64,000 nucleotides of DNA from assembly GCA_002812745.2 (NCBI GenBank), contig NCSJ02000057.1, forward strand, positions 62,001 to 126,000, read 5' to 3'. This document shows positions 11,709 through 23,727 of the stretch, piece by piece. Below the pieces are notes generated by a model. That model did not search any database, was not told where the DNA came from, and saw only the letters and a program-made list of their open reading frames with translations. Every line of letters starts with the position of its first letter. The stretch's first letter is position 1. The DNA is from Scytalidium lignicola. Lineage: Eukaryota > Ascomycota > Leotiomycetes. Position numbers and translations under genes: made by a program.

Positions 11709-11919
11709 AGGAGGGAAATGTCAAGGACGAAGATATTTTCTTGGATTTGAAGAAAAGAAACCCCTGCTTGCAGTTTCCAGAGATGGCTTTTTACGCCCGG
11801 AAGAACCTTTGAGATATCTCAGCTTGACGGAACTTACCAAGTCACAGAAGATCAGGGCAAGTGGTTATTGTGAGCGTGGTGAATGCCATGAGATAGCAGT
11901 GCCGCTTTTTGATTCTTGA
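11709..11919 (+). pseudogene. Possible orphan exon or decayed gene fragment
   Basis: An open frame without an ATG ends at a TGA at 11917-11919 and reads like protein-coding sequence, for example GFLRPEEPLRYLSLTELT. A TCTAG acceptor-like site lies about 40 bases upstream. No domain was recognised and no upstream exon could be joined with confidence. It may be a relic, a terminal exon of an unseen gene, or chance. Confidence 0.2.
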
Positions 11920-13388
11920 TACCAGTGTATTGTCACCTCCAGTGACCTAACACCGAGCTAGCACTCGAGAGTCAGTCCCAACCTCCTCTCCTCATCTCTG
12001 TCATTTATCATTTTCACTTGGTCAGTCTGATACCAACCCTCGTCTCGTCTCATCTCTTCTCTTTTCTTTTTCTCTGTACCACGTGGATGGATCCAGGTTC
12101 AGTGCCGTTTCCCAGCCATTTCCAGCCTTCACTGACAAGCACCAGGTCCAATGCAGAAGCCAGGTTCCGCGTATCTACCACCTGCCAACGTGTCACTCCT
12201 GGAGATGCTTCTATACGAGGTTATCTCCGCCGACGCCCAGGTTACACAGCATATCTTCTAGAACAGCTGGAGCTTCCATGGACAAGGGTTCCAAAACGTC
12301 CCCATTTCCCTGTTTTTTGACAATCTTTGGTGATCACGCAGACAAAAGTGCATGCAGGTTCTGCCACGAGAATAATTTGTTGAGAAAGAAGGCTGGGTTC
12401 CTGGCCTGGCCTGCAACTCTCCTTAACTGTGCAGACGCCACGAGTTTCGAACTGGCCCGGAAAAGGAGGAATAAGACCTTTGTGATAACCGCGGCCGCAT
12501 ATCTGAAGGATAGGGAATGGGGAAGTATTGCGCGCCGGTTAGAAATAGAAATAAAAAACACACAAAAGAAATCCAATTACCTTCCTTTTTACCGTTAGAA
12601 CCAACAGGGGAAAAAAACAAAACAAATACCAAACCAGAAAAAACTCCGAAACGAACTCCGGGAAAAGGCTGGGAATCATCAAGCGCTGGCGCGGTCGCAG
12701 CCGCGCAAAGTCACACGTACGTGTATGTAGCCTCATAACCGACCTCCTCTCCCCCCTTTTCCTTCCCCCAAAACGGGCATTCCACTTCCACATCCCACAT
12801 CCACAAAATCCAGCACTGCAGATCCCACGACCAAAACACCAAAACAAACAAGCTACCAACATTCGGAAACACCGTCCAGAGGGTATCATCCAAAAAGTTT
12901 CGAAACAAAAATGTAATCCAACCCTTCCACTCCCCGTCCACGTGTGGTGGTAGGATCCCTGGTGGATCGACGAATAATACCACTTCCCCGCGGCGTAGTA
13001 CTGTAAAAAAAAGCAACGAACAAAATGTAAAATGCACATAAGCGCAGACCCCTCAAGCGCAGACCACCGACCTGCAGGAAACTTTTATGGTTATGGGACC
13101 ATGTCAGCATGTCAATTGCCCTTTTGCTTCCGTCGCATGTATGCACAGTTACAGTATGTAGCCCTGTATGTGTCCCCCCTTCCCTTCGCGCGCGATGAAA
13201 CATCAGACGGGCAGGATTTTTCGAAAAGGAACACGGCACAGATCTTTGAACAAAAAGTTGAAGAGAGTCAGCCAAAAAGGAAGCTTCTTCTCCAACAAAC
13301 TTGCGTCGCCTGTCTTCGTCAGTCGTCGTCGCCGCCGCAGCCTCGCAGACATGGTCAGCAAATCCCTCCGTGCTTGCATATACCATAT

Positions 13389-13417
13389 CCCACACACACA
13401 TACCCACACCCACACAC
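13389..13417 (+). repeat. CA-rich microsatellite
   Basis: An imperfect CA run interrupted by TACC and CCC. It is one of several CA/CT runs in the long non-coding stretches of this window. Confidence 0.7.
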
Positions 13418-14673
13418 TAAGCAACCTGTAAGTAAAAATCGGCGATTATTTTTCTCCCCCAGCCCCCCAGCCCCTTTGGACCTGCATGGGGAATAATAAT
13501 ACAGTAATAAGCGCTTTTTTGCGTTCGGATGTCGGAAGGATTGCGCAGTTTGCTAAGTTAGCTTCTGCGGCACACGACGGGTAAACTTGCCCCCCCTTTT
13601 CTTCCCTTCTAGCTTCCTTCCTTCTTCTTCTTCTTTATTATTATTAGAGATAAGCTAGTACAGTACAGTACAGTAGTTTTGTTTCGATTAGCGCCTGATG
13701 TGCATATGTCTTACTTTTTTTTTCAAGGCTGGAAAAATGCAGGAGATAGGAGCCCCGTTCGTTTTCAAGGATCGGGGACGGGAATAGTACGGATGAAACG
13801 AGAGGAAAGGGGATCGCGGAGGATTTTTTTGGAGGGCATGTTTTGTCGGATTTTGGCGTTGGTTTTCCGCGTGGGAGGTTGGGATTAGGTATACGAGTGA
13901 CGAGGGTACATGCCAGTAGGTTCCAAGCTGTTGGGAATTGGGGTTATACAGTAATTAGAATCGTAGAAGAAGTGGGCGCTTCTGGAAGGTCGTGTGGAAA
14001 AAGGAGTGTGGGCAAAAGAAAAAGTTAGGGAACCTGACTATGGTGAGTGTGAGTATGAGTGTGAGTGCGAGAAATGTTCTAGTTTCTGTCTCCCTAAATG
14101 GACAGAATTGGTTCTATTGAGGCTCAATATCTAAAGTATTATATGCAGAAACGTATTCAGATCTGTAAAAAGAAATCGAGCGAGAGCTATATTTTTGATA
14201 CATAAGAATATATATGTAAACATCTAAAATTTTCTCAACACCAAGTAAATTCATTTCATCATCGTTAGAAGAAATTGTTCCTAGAAGAACTATGGTAAGG
14301 AAAATTCTCAAATCCAATAAACAAACTCATACAGTAATCCCATGAACAAACATATGAGAAACACAGCAACTGTAATAAAAAACCATGACGTCGTTAAATG
14401 GTATATTTTATGTTTTGCTTTCATGTCCATGCCCATTCCCATCGCCCGCTTCGCTTTAATTCAACCAGTGGTATCACATTCCATCCCAGGACCTCTATAA
14501 TCGTACCAAATAAATCATAACTTGTTAAAAGATTAAACAGAAAGATGTGAGGGAAAGAAGAAATTAGAAGAAAAAGCAACCAAAAATAAGAAAATTAACC
14601 AAAGAAAGAACAAAGAACCAGACCGAAGGGGGAATTAAAAGCAAAAACAAACCAAACCAATAAAGAAATGTTT

Positions 14674-16251
14674 TTAGTCCTCCTCGCCCTCAGCATCAAT
14701 CTCAAACTTATTCTTTGAGCAAAGGGCATATCCATTTCCCTTGCGCTCAATAATTCCCTGGCTCAAAGCCCAATTTACCAACAGTCGATCTTCTTCATTA
14801 CGGATGATAACCTTCTCCTCTTCATCAGCCCTGCCGGAAACCACCTTCTCCAGGTGCTTTCCAATGTGCTCCATTCTGTCATCCCAACAACTGGGGCCTG
14901 AAAACTCCAAGCTGCATCCTCGAACAGGACATCCGAGCCTTGTTGGAGGTGACCCTCTGGTCTTCATGCATGACTCCTGCAAGTCCTTCAATTTCGCCTC
15001 CCAGGCAGCATCATTCTTCTGCTGTCTCTTGACTGGGGCGGGAGCATGCATACGTCGCATATGCTGGGTGAAGAGATCCTTGCGGTTGAACATGCCCGGG
15101 GACTTGGAGGCATGGTTGGCGTTACCGCACGAGCCGAGATGGCAGAGCCAGAAGACGAGATTGAGGTGCTGAGAGGAGACGTGACGCTTCCATTCGTTCT
15201 TGGAGGCAAAGGTAGAATGGCAGCCAGCAAAGGAAAATACGCAGACGAAGGCTCTGGTATGTTCGCTCGCTACGTGGCGCTGGAGTGTAGTGGTGTTGCT
15301 GAAGGTTTGCGTGCAAGATTTGCACTCATAACTAGACTTGGAGGTGGATTTCTTGGCTCGTTTAGTAACTGGGGATGAAAATGATGAGGAAGATTTCCTC
15401 TTGTGGCTGCGTGATGATTTAGGAGAGTAATCTGTGTCGTCATCGGCGTCCTCCTCTGCGCCTGTGTCAACGACGATGATTTCGTCCTCGCCATCGGCAT
15501 CGGCATCGAGGTCTTCATTGGTCTCGGACTGGGAGTCAATTTCTACCTCCACTTGGGGATATCCGGAGCTCCGCGGCGATGCAGCATCGTGGATGGAAGA
15601 ACCTAGTGCCGAATCACTGGCGGCGTATTCTCTTGCCGTGTATTCTAGCTTTCGGCCTTGAGTTTCGACTTCAATGCAATCCTCTTTTACTTCATCGATG
15701 GACACCTCTCCACCATCATACGTAACTTCCTGAGCATCTGGGATGCCCTGGACTTGGCTCAGGTTGACACAAGAGTCCGAATACACCGCTGGAAAGGGTT
15801 GGTGCATATTGGGGGAACCACTCATTGGAAAATAGTGGCTAGTGATAATGTGATGTGACGGATACATATCTGGACAGAACTCCATCTCATCTGCTGGGCT
15901 CCTTGCACTGCTGCAGGACTCTGAAAACCCTTGAGAAGGTGAGGGAGAGTTCAACCTAGCTTTGGAGCATGGTAGAGATGGATGAGACGGAACGGTCCCG
16001 TATCTCCTGGTAAGATTTTGAGGCATTTGCGGCGGTGGGAATGGTGGAAAGAATACGCTGTTGAAAGGCACACCATCTTGTTCTTGAAGGTAGCGCTGGA
16101 TGATCTGTGATTGCTCCTGGAAGCCTGGAGGCGCTTCGTGCTGGAGTAATTGAGGGTCAATATTTTGAAATTCAGAGCAATCATCCATAAGGAAATTGCC
16201 CTGAGGGAAGAGAGTGGAATGTTGCATTGTGGGTGCCAAGTCGTATTCCAT
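14674..16251 (-). CDS. C2H2 zinc-finger transcription factor, probably with acidic activation region
   Basis: A single uninterrupted frame encodes 525 residues starting at MEYDLAP. The open frame extends 13 codons further upstream, but only to a TTG, so the ATG at 16251 is preferred. Residues 1-250 are Pro-, Ser- and Gln-rich. About 255-285 is strongly acidic (D/E runs), followed by a basic KRK/KRAKK segment that may be a nuclear localisation signal. From about residue 306 come three zinc-finger units: CKSC...HVASEH, then CVFSFAGC...HVSSQH, then a longer CHLGSC...HMRRMH. This spacing is typical of fungal regulators with a degenerate finger array. The C-terminal 120 residues contain a further CPVRGC...H-like unit. 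Long non-coding flanks on both sides (3.7 and 5.1 kb) fit a gene with extensive regulation. The target pathway is unknown. Confidence 0.85.
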   Translation of the reverse strand: MEYDLAPTMQHSTLFPQGNFLMDDCSEFQNIDPQLLQHEAPPGFQEQSQIIQRYLQEQDGVPFNSVFFPPFPPPQMPQNLTRRYGTVPSHPSLPCSKARLNSPSPSQGFSESCSSARSPADEMEFCPDMYPSHHIITSHYFPMSGSPNMHQPFPAVYSDSCVNLSQVQGIPDAQEVTYDGGEVSIDEVKEDCIEVETQGRKLEYTAREYAASDSALGSSIHDAASPRSSGYPQVEVEIDSQSETNEDLDADADGEDEIIVVDTGAEEDADDDTDYSPKSSRSHKRKSSSSFSSPVTKRAKKSTSKSSYECKSCTQTFSNTTTLQRHVASEHTRAFVCVFSFAGCHSTFASKNEWKRHVSSQHLNLVFWLCHLGSCGNANHASKSPGMFNRKDLFTQHMRRMHAPAPVKRQQKNDAAWEAKLKDLQESCMKTRGSPPTRLGCPVRGCSLEFSGPSCWDDRMEHIGKHLEKVVSGRADEEEKVIIRNEEDRLLVNWALSQGIIERKGNGYALCSKNKFEIDAEGEED

Positions 16252-19200
16252 TGATTTTGAGGTAGTTGTGAGGCAACCAGTCCTAGGCAAGAAGCGATGG
16301 TTGAAAGTAAAAGCTCAATTAAGTTGCTGAAACTGCTAGAGGCCTATGCAATTCCAGAAAGGAGAAATTGGTTAACGTTCTCTGCTTTAAGGATATAAGC
16401 CGTTGACCATTGACACTCTTGATACAGAACGCTATCGATACACACACGCACGGAGAAAAAGAGGGAGATAGACAGCAGCGGGGCACCAACATTGAATTGT
16501 ACACAATTGTATACTTATGCAAAGATGGTTTGGTGTGAATGACTTTTTCAATAGGGCAGACTCGGGAACAATATAGATTGAGGCGGAGTAAAGAAGGTTT
16601 TGGTAAAGCTCAACAGTCACAGTCCAACCAGGAAATCTCCAGAGGAGGGAAACGACGACATAAAAGTAATATAATCAAGGCCCCTTGTCTCTGGGGGACC
16701 ACACCCCCCTTCGATGGGCATCGGTGGCCCTCTCGAGCCACGGCTGTCCATCCGCCAGAGATAGATTTGAGGCTCAACCCGCGAGACTACCGCGAAATTG
16801 GCAGTGACCTTGGTGCCTTAGCCCGGCCAGCTTCTGGGCTTGCAACTGCACACACTCCACACACACACATCTACACACACACACCAACAACCAAAAACCC
16901 CTGAGGCATTGCCTGGGGACTTGGTGTCAGACCACAGGCCAGATGCGGTCTGCGCCATCCACCGAATTTGAGACACAGCAGGGGCGCGAGGCGTAGAACG
17001 ATGGCGGAAAGAGAGTTATTGTTTGGTACTCGTGGGTACTGCACCTAGGGGCAGCGGCCGTTAATAGCGGCCACCCTCCATTATCCTGCTCCCTGGCGTT
17101 GGTTTTTCTCTGGCAGTGACTGGAACGGAGAGGTGTTGGGGGGTACTGCAGCCAATCATCCAGCCCGAGATACGCAAACCCTGTTATAGCACCAGGCAAT
17201 GACAAGGCGAAGCATTTGCAGCAGGCAGACTTTGGGCATTTGTCTTTCTAGGGAAAAGCTGCCTTTCGATCCAGAACCCAGGTGGTGAAGCTCGCCTCGC
17301 CCTGTTGATGTGCAGAAGGCAGGACCCTCACGTTCGGAAAGTCAGGTTCTTGGTCTAATTGGAGATTGCTTCGGATTGAGGACTCTACACTCGGCTAAGA
17401 TTCGAATGTCGCACGGCATCCACCTCAAGAGAATGCGGAATAGTGGCTTGCTCAACGAGAAAGCAATGATACCGCATTTGAAGAACGCAGGAGATCGCGA
17501 CTGGGGGCCGGGATCATCTACAGTGCTACAGTACGATGCCGTGGTGTATGATCTGTCGGGTCTCCTGCCGTTCCCATGAAAGATTACCGTCACCCGCTCA
17601 GCATGATCAATTTGCTCAAGCCACACAACCATGACATTGCCAATCGACCCTTTCGCCTTGTTCCTTGCTGTACTTTATCTAGCATGTACCGAGTAGTCTC
17701 GAGTCTCGACTGCCATTTCCGGGTCCTGCGGGTGGACAGATACAAGTTCTAGTTTTAATTGTATTGTTGGATACACCGTACACGATCCACGCGGTCACCG
17801 ATTTGTGGCAAGGAGTTCCTCGTCATGGAAAGGAGAGGATGGAGACAGAAGCACCTTACAGGCATGACATCCTCGTCATCTGGAGAAATGAGTCCTGCAA
17901 GTCGTGCTGTTCCTGTCAAGGTACTGACGATCAAGCCCTCGTTCCGAGTCAAAGCTATGTTCTAGCTGCCCAAATGGCCAAGCTGCTCCTTGCACAGGAC
18001 TGTCGCTCGTTGGCAAGAATTACGATTACTGTACGGTGTTCTCATCAGATTTTTTGGTGTTGGATTTTTTGAGCCTCCTTGAAGTTCTGCAAGGCCCAAC
18101 GTCCTGCATTGAGAGGAGATGCCTCCTTGGCCACTCGCTGTTATTCCTAGAAGACAAACTGTGCGGGATAAGCGCCAAAGGGGGCAGCACGTCACCTCAC
18201 ACCGACGTGTTCTGCTTTGATGGGCTTCTTCCTGTCAATAGATGAGGATCCTCACGGCAAGTAATCTCTGTAAAGCTCTACAGCGAGACCTCACATGAGA
18301 TGAAGAACAGATGACCGTCGCCGACACTCCGAAAGGCAACGAGTAAGGCAAACCTGTGAGATCTGTTGGCAGCAAAACTGCCTGTGCTCGTGGGCAGCTC
18401 AGAAGCCGGTCTTTGCACCTACCTTTTGGAGGGGTGGTTTAGCGCTGGCGGAAGGGGGGAAACGAGGGAGCGACTCCGCCTCGTTTGTTGGCCAATGGCC
18501 TGGAGGCTGGTGCCGGTATGGGCCCAATGCGTTGAGTGGCTTGCCTCTCCTGTGGCTGCTAGGAAGTCGCGAGTACCTGATAATACAAGCATCTTACCGC
18601 AGTACGCTAGGTAGTCAGTACAGGGGCCTCACTCAAGCCCCTCGCTAGAGCTTTTTAGTTCACCGAGGGGCCTCCCTAGGCGCCAACAACTCAGTCACCG
18701 AGGCGTTGGTCCGCCGTCACCGTCCATCTCATCATTGTTATCTTTCCCTCCTTCCGTTTTCTCCCAACTCTCCTCAGTTTTTGCATGTGAACAGCTGCAA
18801 GACAGATGGCAAGAACAGCAGGATCACAGGGCCGCATGTTCAGCGCAATATTCACTATTCACTATCAGTATCAGTATTGTACATTGACGGTCCTCCGCAG
18901 TGTTTGGTGCTCTCTCCCGTGGTGGACGTGCGGTAGTGAGGAAATGTTGCTAGGGGAGGCCTCTTTCATGATGTGGACTCTACGATATACCGTAGAAGGC
19001 TGTATCACCTACTCCGTACAGCCCAAAAGGAGACCGTATCTCTCTCACACCGAATGCACCATCTACCCCCCCAGACGCTCTAGAACAGCAGGACAAACTC
19101 CCCTTCCTGCTCAACCGCTCCTCTACATCCACGTGCATAACAAAGGATCACCGTCTATCTGCTCGATTGATATCATCACTGTGCGTCCACATCTCAATCC

Positions 19201-21381
19201 AGACTCTCTGCCGTCAGTGCCGTCAGTGCCGGTTATGAATCCAAGCATGAGCGCGCCAGGGGCCGTGCCAGCCCGCTTGCCAGACCCCGCCACATTCCCC
19301 ACCAGTAGCCCCAGCCTCCTTTCCCTCAGCCGCAGCTGAGTGAGACATTGGCCACAGACGTGACCGCACCATCTCTTCATCGTCCCATGATGCTCGTCTC
19401 TTCTTGCTCCTCTTTCTGTCCCTGACAGTAGTAATAAGAACATAGACTATTACTCCAGTCCAATGCCACAAACAAGAACCCTAGACATGTATTACTCACT
19501 CACTGCACAAACCCCTCAAAAAAAAGTCAAAATAAGAAATTATAGCGATATTAGGGCATATACGAACGCGACAGCCAACATGAACTGCGAAAAAGCAATC
19601 GAGGCGCCAATGACGTCTGTAGAAAGGTACGCACAAGCACGCAAGCAAAGCGTTTAAATTTCAAACCAAAATATCCCAGAAGGAAAAAAAAAGCAAAATA
19701 GANGTTTATTTTTGAACCCGAGGGTTCGGGTCACACACACATCAGACATTTCAACGTACGAGTATGATGATATCTACCAGCCATCTTGGCTTGCCATATC
19801 TCTTGATGGCTCCATCTGGTTAGCTTTGACCTGGTTTACGAGGGATACGGGTAGATTCTAGTTGATACTTTTGAAACGCAAGCAAGCGCCATTCCGTGAA
19901 GATAAACCCCAGATCCCAGCTCATTCGACCTCAGCTCACAAACTAAGAACTCCATCCTGTAACAATAACCTTTTGTCAGGATGGGGAAATATGAGTGCGA
20001 GAGCGAAGTGCGAGAGCGCAAGAAGTGGAGACGGGAGAGAATGGGATACTTGATACCACCCTCCATGCCTTAGTTTGAAACCAGACACCAACTCTTGCCG
20101 ATCTTTTTATAAAGATTCTATAAACTGCACTGCACTACGGTACCTACCGTGCCAAAAGGGGAAAACGAGAAAAAGGAAAAATGAGACTACCAAGGAAGTG
20201 GAGGTAAAGATATAATAAGAAACCAAAAAAAACGCGCGGGATATAAGCATATAACGCGCCTATTATACCTGGATTTGAGACCTTATCGATATCTATCCAG
20301 CTCGGCGAATGCGCGCAGTGGCGTTTTCCTCCTCCTCTTGACTGGACTCGGCCTGGTATAATTAGCCACAGCAAATATAGTCCCCGTTCCCAGTGTCGTT
20401 CATTGACGGGCGGCCACTAACCTTCTCTGATACTTCGGGCTGCGCTACAAGACAAAACTACTTTATTTATCGGGTCTTGTGACGCCAGGGTCCTTGCCCT
20501 TGGGTCAGCGAGGAGCGCTAGTAAAGCTCAATGTTACTGTAAGACCCTCTCTCCATGTCTCTCAATCGATCCCCCGCCTTCAGTATGATGCGGCGCAATA
20601 CGATACAACACGGCACAGCACAGACATGCCGCAGATGCCGTAGACCAATTTTCGATATTAATCGACATTGTAAATTCCCATTTTCGTGTATTATTTTTCT
20701 AATCTGTCCCGGAGCTGCAACCTTGAAATGGTAAGAGTTCCATGGGTTCAACCCACCCAAAAAATTCACCAGAAGACGACCAGGAAAATCATGAGAGGGA
20801 TCCCAAAGCATAGGGATCAATAATCTCATAATCCGATTCATTTAAAACATCAACATTTTCATAAGTCTTTAAGACAGTCATATTTAGTTTCGGACGGCTC
20901 TCACCCGCCCTGCCATTTCTTTACCGTGTGATTCATATCCAAAGCCATCAATTAACTCCAACATATTATGGAAGATGTACTGTATTGGTTTCTTTGTGAT
21001 TGATGATACATAGCTTCCCTCTATTGCTTCAATTCTTATAGTATTATAGTATTATCTAAGGATGCTGCGGATATGGACAGAAAACTAAAACACACGCCAC
21101 AACCACGTAAAGTGTTACCTTCTGTCTTCTAGTTAAGAATAACTCTTGATTACCTGCTTGTTTGAGGTTATTTTCCACTTCGATATATACACATGTCTCA
21201 GAAGTACTTTCCTCGACCCTATATCCCTTATTCTCTTTTCAAACTTTCCTATGCCACTATATCTTCATTGTACAACAGCAAGCCTCTAGAAATGTTGCAT
21301 CGACATCTACCTTTTCCCGAATAATTTAACACCTAATCTGTATCCCCTAAACCCATATCGTTAATAAACCAGGATAGCCCT
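16252..21381. other. 5.1-kb non-coding region
   Basis: No gene is supported. It contains a CA microsatellite near 16.86 kb, the word CTACAGTGCTACAGTAC near 17.52 kb, TACTCCGTA at 19010, tandem GCCGTCAGT copies near 19.21 kb and an N at 19703. A perfect GGGTTCAACCC palindrome at 20744-20754 resembles a B box but has no cloverleaf around it. The part next to 16.25 kb is presumably the upstream control region of the C2H2 gene. Confidence 0.4.
16848..16884 (+). repeat. CA microsatellite
   Basis: An imperfect run of CA dinucleotides broken by CTC and TCT, about 600 bp upstream of the C2H2 regulator start. Confidence 0.7.
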
Positions 21382-21996
21382 CTAATTTTCAGGTTCAAGA
21401 TTTTTTGCTCCTTCTACGACGCCAACAACGTTATATCGCTTTGTAAAATAGGTCACCCAGTCATTCAAAGTACCTATCTCTCTATCAGTCAGATCGAACC
21501 AATCAGGCCGTATATCTTCGTCATTTTTAGACATTTTAGCTAAGGCTCGTGATGCGTCGTGGCCGGCGAACACTATATGAGAAAAGGCAGTGTTAAACGT
21601 TTTGCCCGTAGAAAATGACTGAGGAAAGAGATATGTGTGGCATGGAGGAGATAAGGAAACGTACTATGGTAAACACCCCCTTCCTCATATGAATCTTTTC
21701 CTGAGACGTCATATACTTTGCCCTTGTATGCGGCGTTAGGCCTATATCTCAGATTTCAAAGACTGGGGAATCATAGTTGATGCATACTTTAATTGCTACA
21801 TAGCAAGGGTTCCCGTTTGTGCCTATGAACCGTAAAGTCAATTAAAGCCCCGAACACTTCATACCCGGCTGCAGATATGGGCAAAATAGGTGTATCTTAA
21901 CTTACCATCGCATTGCTCAAGGCGTTCCTTAGATATGGGATCCGACTTTGGGGAATCCAGGTTGACGGGGTTTTTAGGTTCAAATTTCCCTGCCAT
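21382..21996 (-). CDS. dap1: Dap1/PGRMC-type cytochrome b5-like heme-binding protein
   Basis: Four exons on the minus strand (21996-21906, 21822-21788, 21722-21665, 21572-21382) join to 124 residues. The introns are 83, 65 and 92 bp. Exon 2 is only 35 nt, but it supplies TNGNPCYVAIK, which completes the family pattern. The protein starts KFEPKNPVNLDSPKSDPIS, the usual Dap1 N-terminus. The core KGKVYDVSG, GGVYHMFAGHDASRALA and WVTYFTKRYNVVG is the membrane-associated progesterone receptor fold, a cytochrome b5 relative that binds heme through a tyrosine. In yeast, Dap1 supports the sterol demethylase Erg11 and azole tolerance; the same role is expected here. No membrane segment is present, as in yeast Dap1. 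It is divergently transcribed from the TPR gene with 336 bp between the start codons. Confidence 0.92.
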
Positions 21997-22332
21997 GATA
22001 TCCAAATAGGAGTTGTGACTTTTAGGTTTTGCAGGTTAACAAAACAATCTTTGAATAGGCACCGAAGATGATAATAGGATAAACTCTGTGAGGTCAAAAA
22101 GAAGCTCCGTCTTCTACCTCGGTTGTGGGGTATTTATTTGCCCCACGGTTTAGAAGCAGGGTACGTCACAATTATGCCTCAGGCATAAAGTCGAACATCA
22201 TTTGACGAATATCTAAAGCTTGGATCTTCCACAGTGCCATCTTCAACTGCTCTGCGTCACTCATTTCATACCGACGAGACAATTTCCAGGTCATTTTGAA
22301 TACACAATTGGATTGATTAGCTAGCTCCAAAC
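21997..22332. promoter_or_regulatory. Bidirectional promoter of dap1 and the Mgr3-like gene
   Basis: 336 bp separates two divergent start codons. Its main feature is the palindrome TTATGCCTCAGGCATAA at 22172-22188, lying 176 bp from the dap1 ATG and 145 bp from the TPR gene ATG. The core TGCCTCAGGCA recurs upstream of KRR1 and of the 28.7-kb permease. Confidence 0.6.
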
Positions 22333-23727
22333 ATGTTTGCGCCACGCCTCCGGGCTATTACGAGGCCAATTTCGAGAGCACCAAAATGCCATCTTCAACA
22401 ACCCCTAGAAGTATCGCGCAGCCCGGTATCATGTCAAATTCGACAGCAGAGACATCAATCGAGTAGAACAACCGGCCAAGCAGCTAAAGCGTTATTCAGA
22501 AGATATCCCTTCTCTATGTCTGCGGCGCTCGGAGCGTGGGTTCCTTCTCCAATCCAATCATCATTCCACTAGCTAACGTCTTGTTGTCGCATTGATGCAG
22601 TATATTATTCGGCGCTGGAACATTAGTGTATACCAACTACATCTATCATAACTATATCATAGGCGCATTTCACAAATATCCGGAGCCGGTAGCCAAACAG
22701 CTCCGCAAAGCACTCTATTACACGAATATTAATCTCGAGCCAAAAGAAGCTGTGAAATATTATAAAGCTGCACTGCGAGTAGCAGATGAAGTTGGGATGG
22801 ACCCATTCTCGGATGAGATTCTCGGCGTCAAGATTCAGTTAGCTTCACTGATGGAGAAGATTCAGCAGTACCAAAAAGCAATTGATGTGTTGGAGATCGT
22901 GAAAAATGATTGCCAGAAGTGGATTGATGCTTTGGGTGGCAAACCCGGTAATGAGGGGAAGAGGACGAGGGTACTAGGAAAGATGGTTGGAATAAGTGTG
23001 AAGTTAGGCGAACTTTATGCCAATGAGTATGTTACACAAAATGCTCTTGCTGAGGAAAGGCTGGTATGGGCTGTGGAAACCGTTTTGAAAGAGCAGCAGA
23101 GACGACAAACGGAAGGCGTGAAACCTGGAGAGGGGGATTGGTTATCCCCAGAGGAGATTGGAGGTTCATTAGAAGGTTAGTTTCTTGATTGAAGAGGATG
23201 AAAAACGACTAATACATTGCAGCTCTGGGCCACCACTATGAAGCGAAAAACCAGCACTATCTAGCGTCACCATTATTCCTCCAGGCATTATCTCTCTCTC
23301 CACCTTCAAGTTGTCATACAGTTATTTTAAGTAAGTTACGCTTGAATGGTAGTTCTTATTCTCAGAGCCACTCGTGCTAATACTGGATATAGTGAATAAT
23401 CTCTCGATCTCCCTTGCCCAACAAAATCCACCGCCAGAACCGGGGCAGCCTCCAATTTCTCGACCTGCTTTGGTTGAAAATGCACGGCAATGGGCACAAA
23501 AAGCCGTAGATTTAGCTGCAAAAATCACACCTCCGGAGAGGACAGAGGAATGTGATATGGGCTGTGCAGTAGCGACGCACAACCTTGGGGAATTCGCTGA
23601 GATGGATGGTAACATTGCGGAAGCCAGAAGGTTATTTGAGGAGGCGAAGAGTCTTGCAGAAGGCATCGGATTTCAAGAGGCAGCGATAAATTCAGAAAAG
23701 GCATTGAAGCGATTAGGGGAGAAATAG
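22333..23727 (+). CDS. Mitochondrial TPR protein, Mgr3-like
   Basis: Four exons, 22333-22535, 22601-23175, 23223-23330 and 23393-23727, give 406 residues. The introns are 65, 47 and 62 bp; the second has GACTAAT before TTGCAG. The N-terminal 60 residues are rich in Arg and Ser and lack acidic residues at the start, as expected for a mitochondrial presequence. A hydrophobic segment follows at about 62-80 (AALG-AILFGAGTLVYTNYIY). The remainder is helical with TPR-like repeats, including EAVKYYKAALRVADE, YQKAIDVLEIV and the closing AEARRLFEEAKSLAEGIG. In yeast, Mgr3 is an inner-membrane adaptor of the i-AAA protease; this architecture and length fit fungal Mgr3 relatives. Assignment to Mgr3 rather than another membrane TPR protein is by architecture only. 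Confidence 0.82.

Larger units (their letters stand above)
10952..14673. other. 3.7-kb non-coding region
   Basis: 11.0-11.7 kb is AT-rich. 12.0-13.9 kb is more GC-rich and full of pyrimidine tracts, with a CA-rich microsatellite near 13.39 kb, CTT/ATT triplet runs near 13.62 kb and three overlapping TACAGTA words near 13.66 kb. Overlapping open frames occur on both strands but none has family features, codon consistency or splice support. The region could hold long untranslated leaders or a non-coding RNA. Confidence 0.4.

Noticed and set aside
12018..13496. Many overlapping open frames of 60-175 codons on both strands
   Set aside because: They overlap each other in several frames, have no domain or membrane pattern, and come from low-complexity pyrimidine- and CA-rich DNA.
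20744..20754. GGGTTCAACCC, resembling a pol III B box
   Set aside because: No acceptor, D or anticodon arm can be folded around it. It is only a short palindrome.
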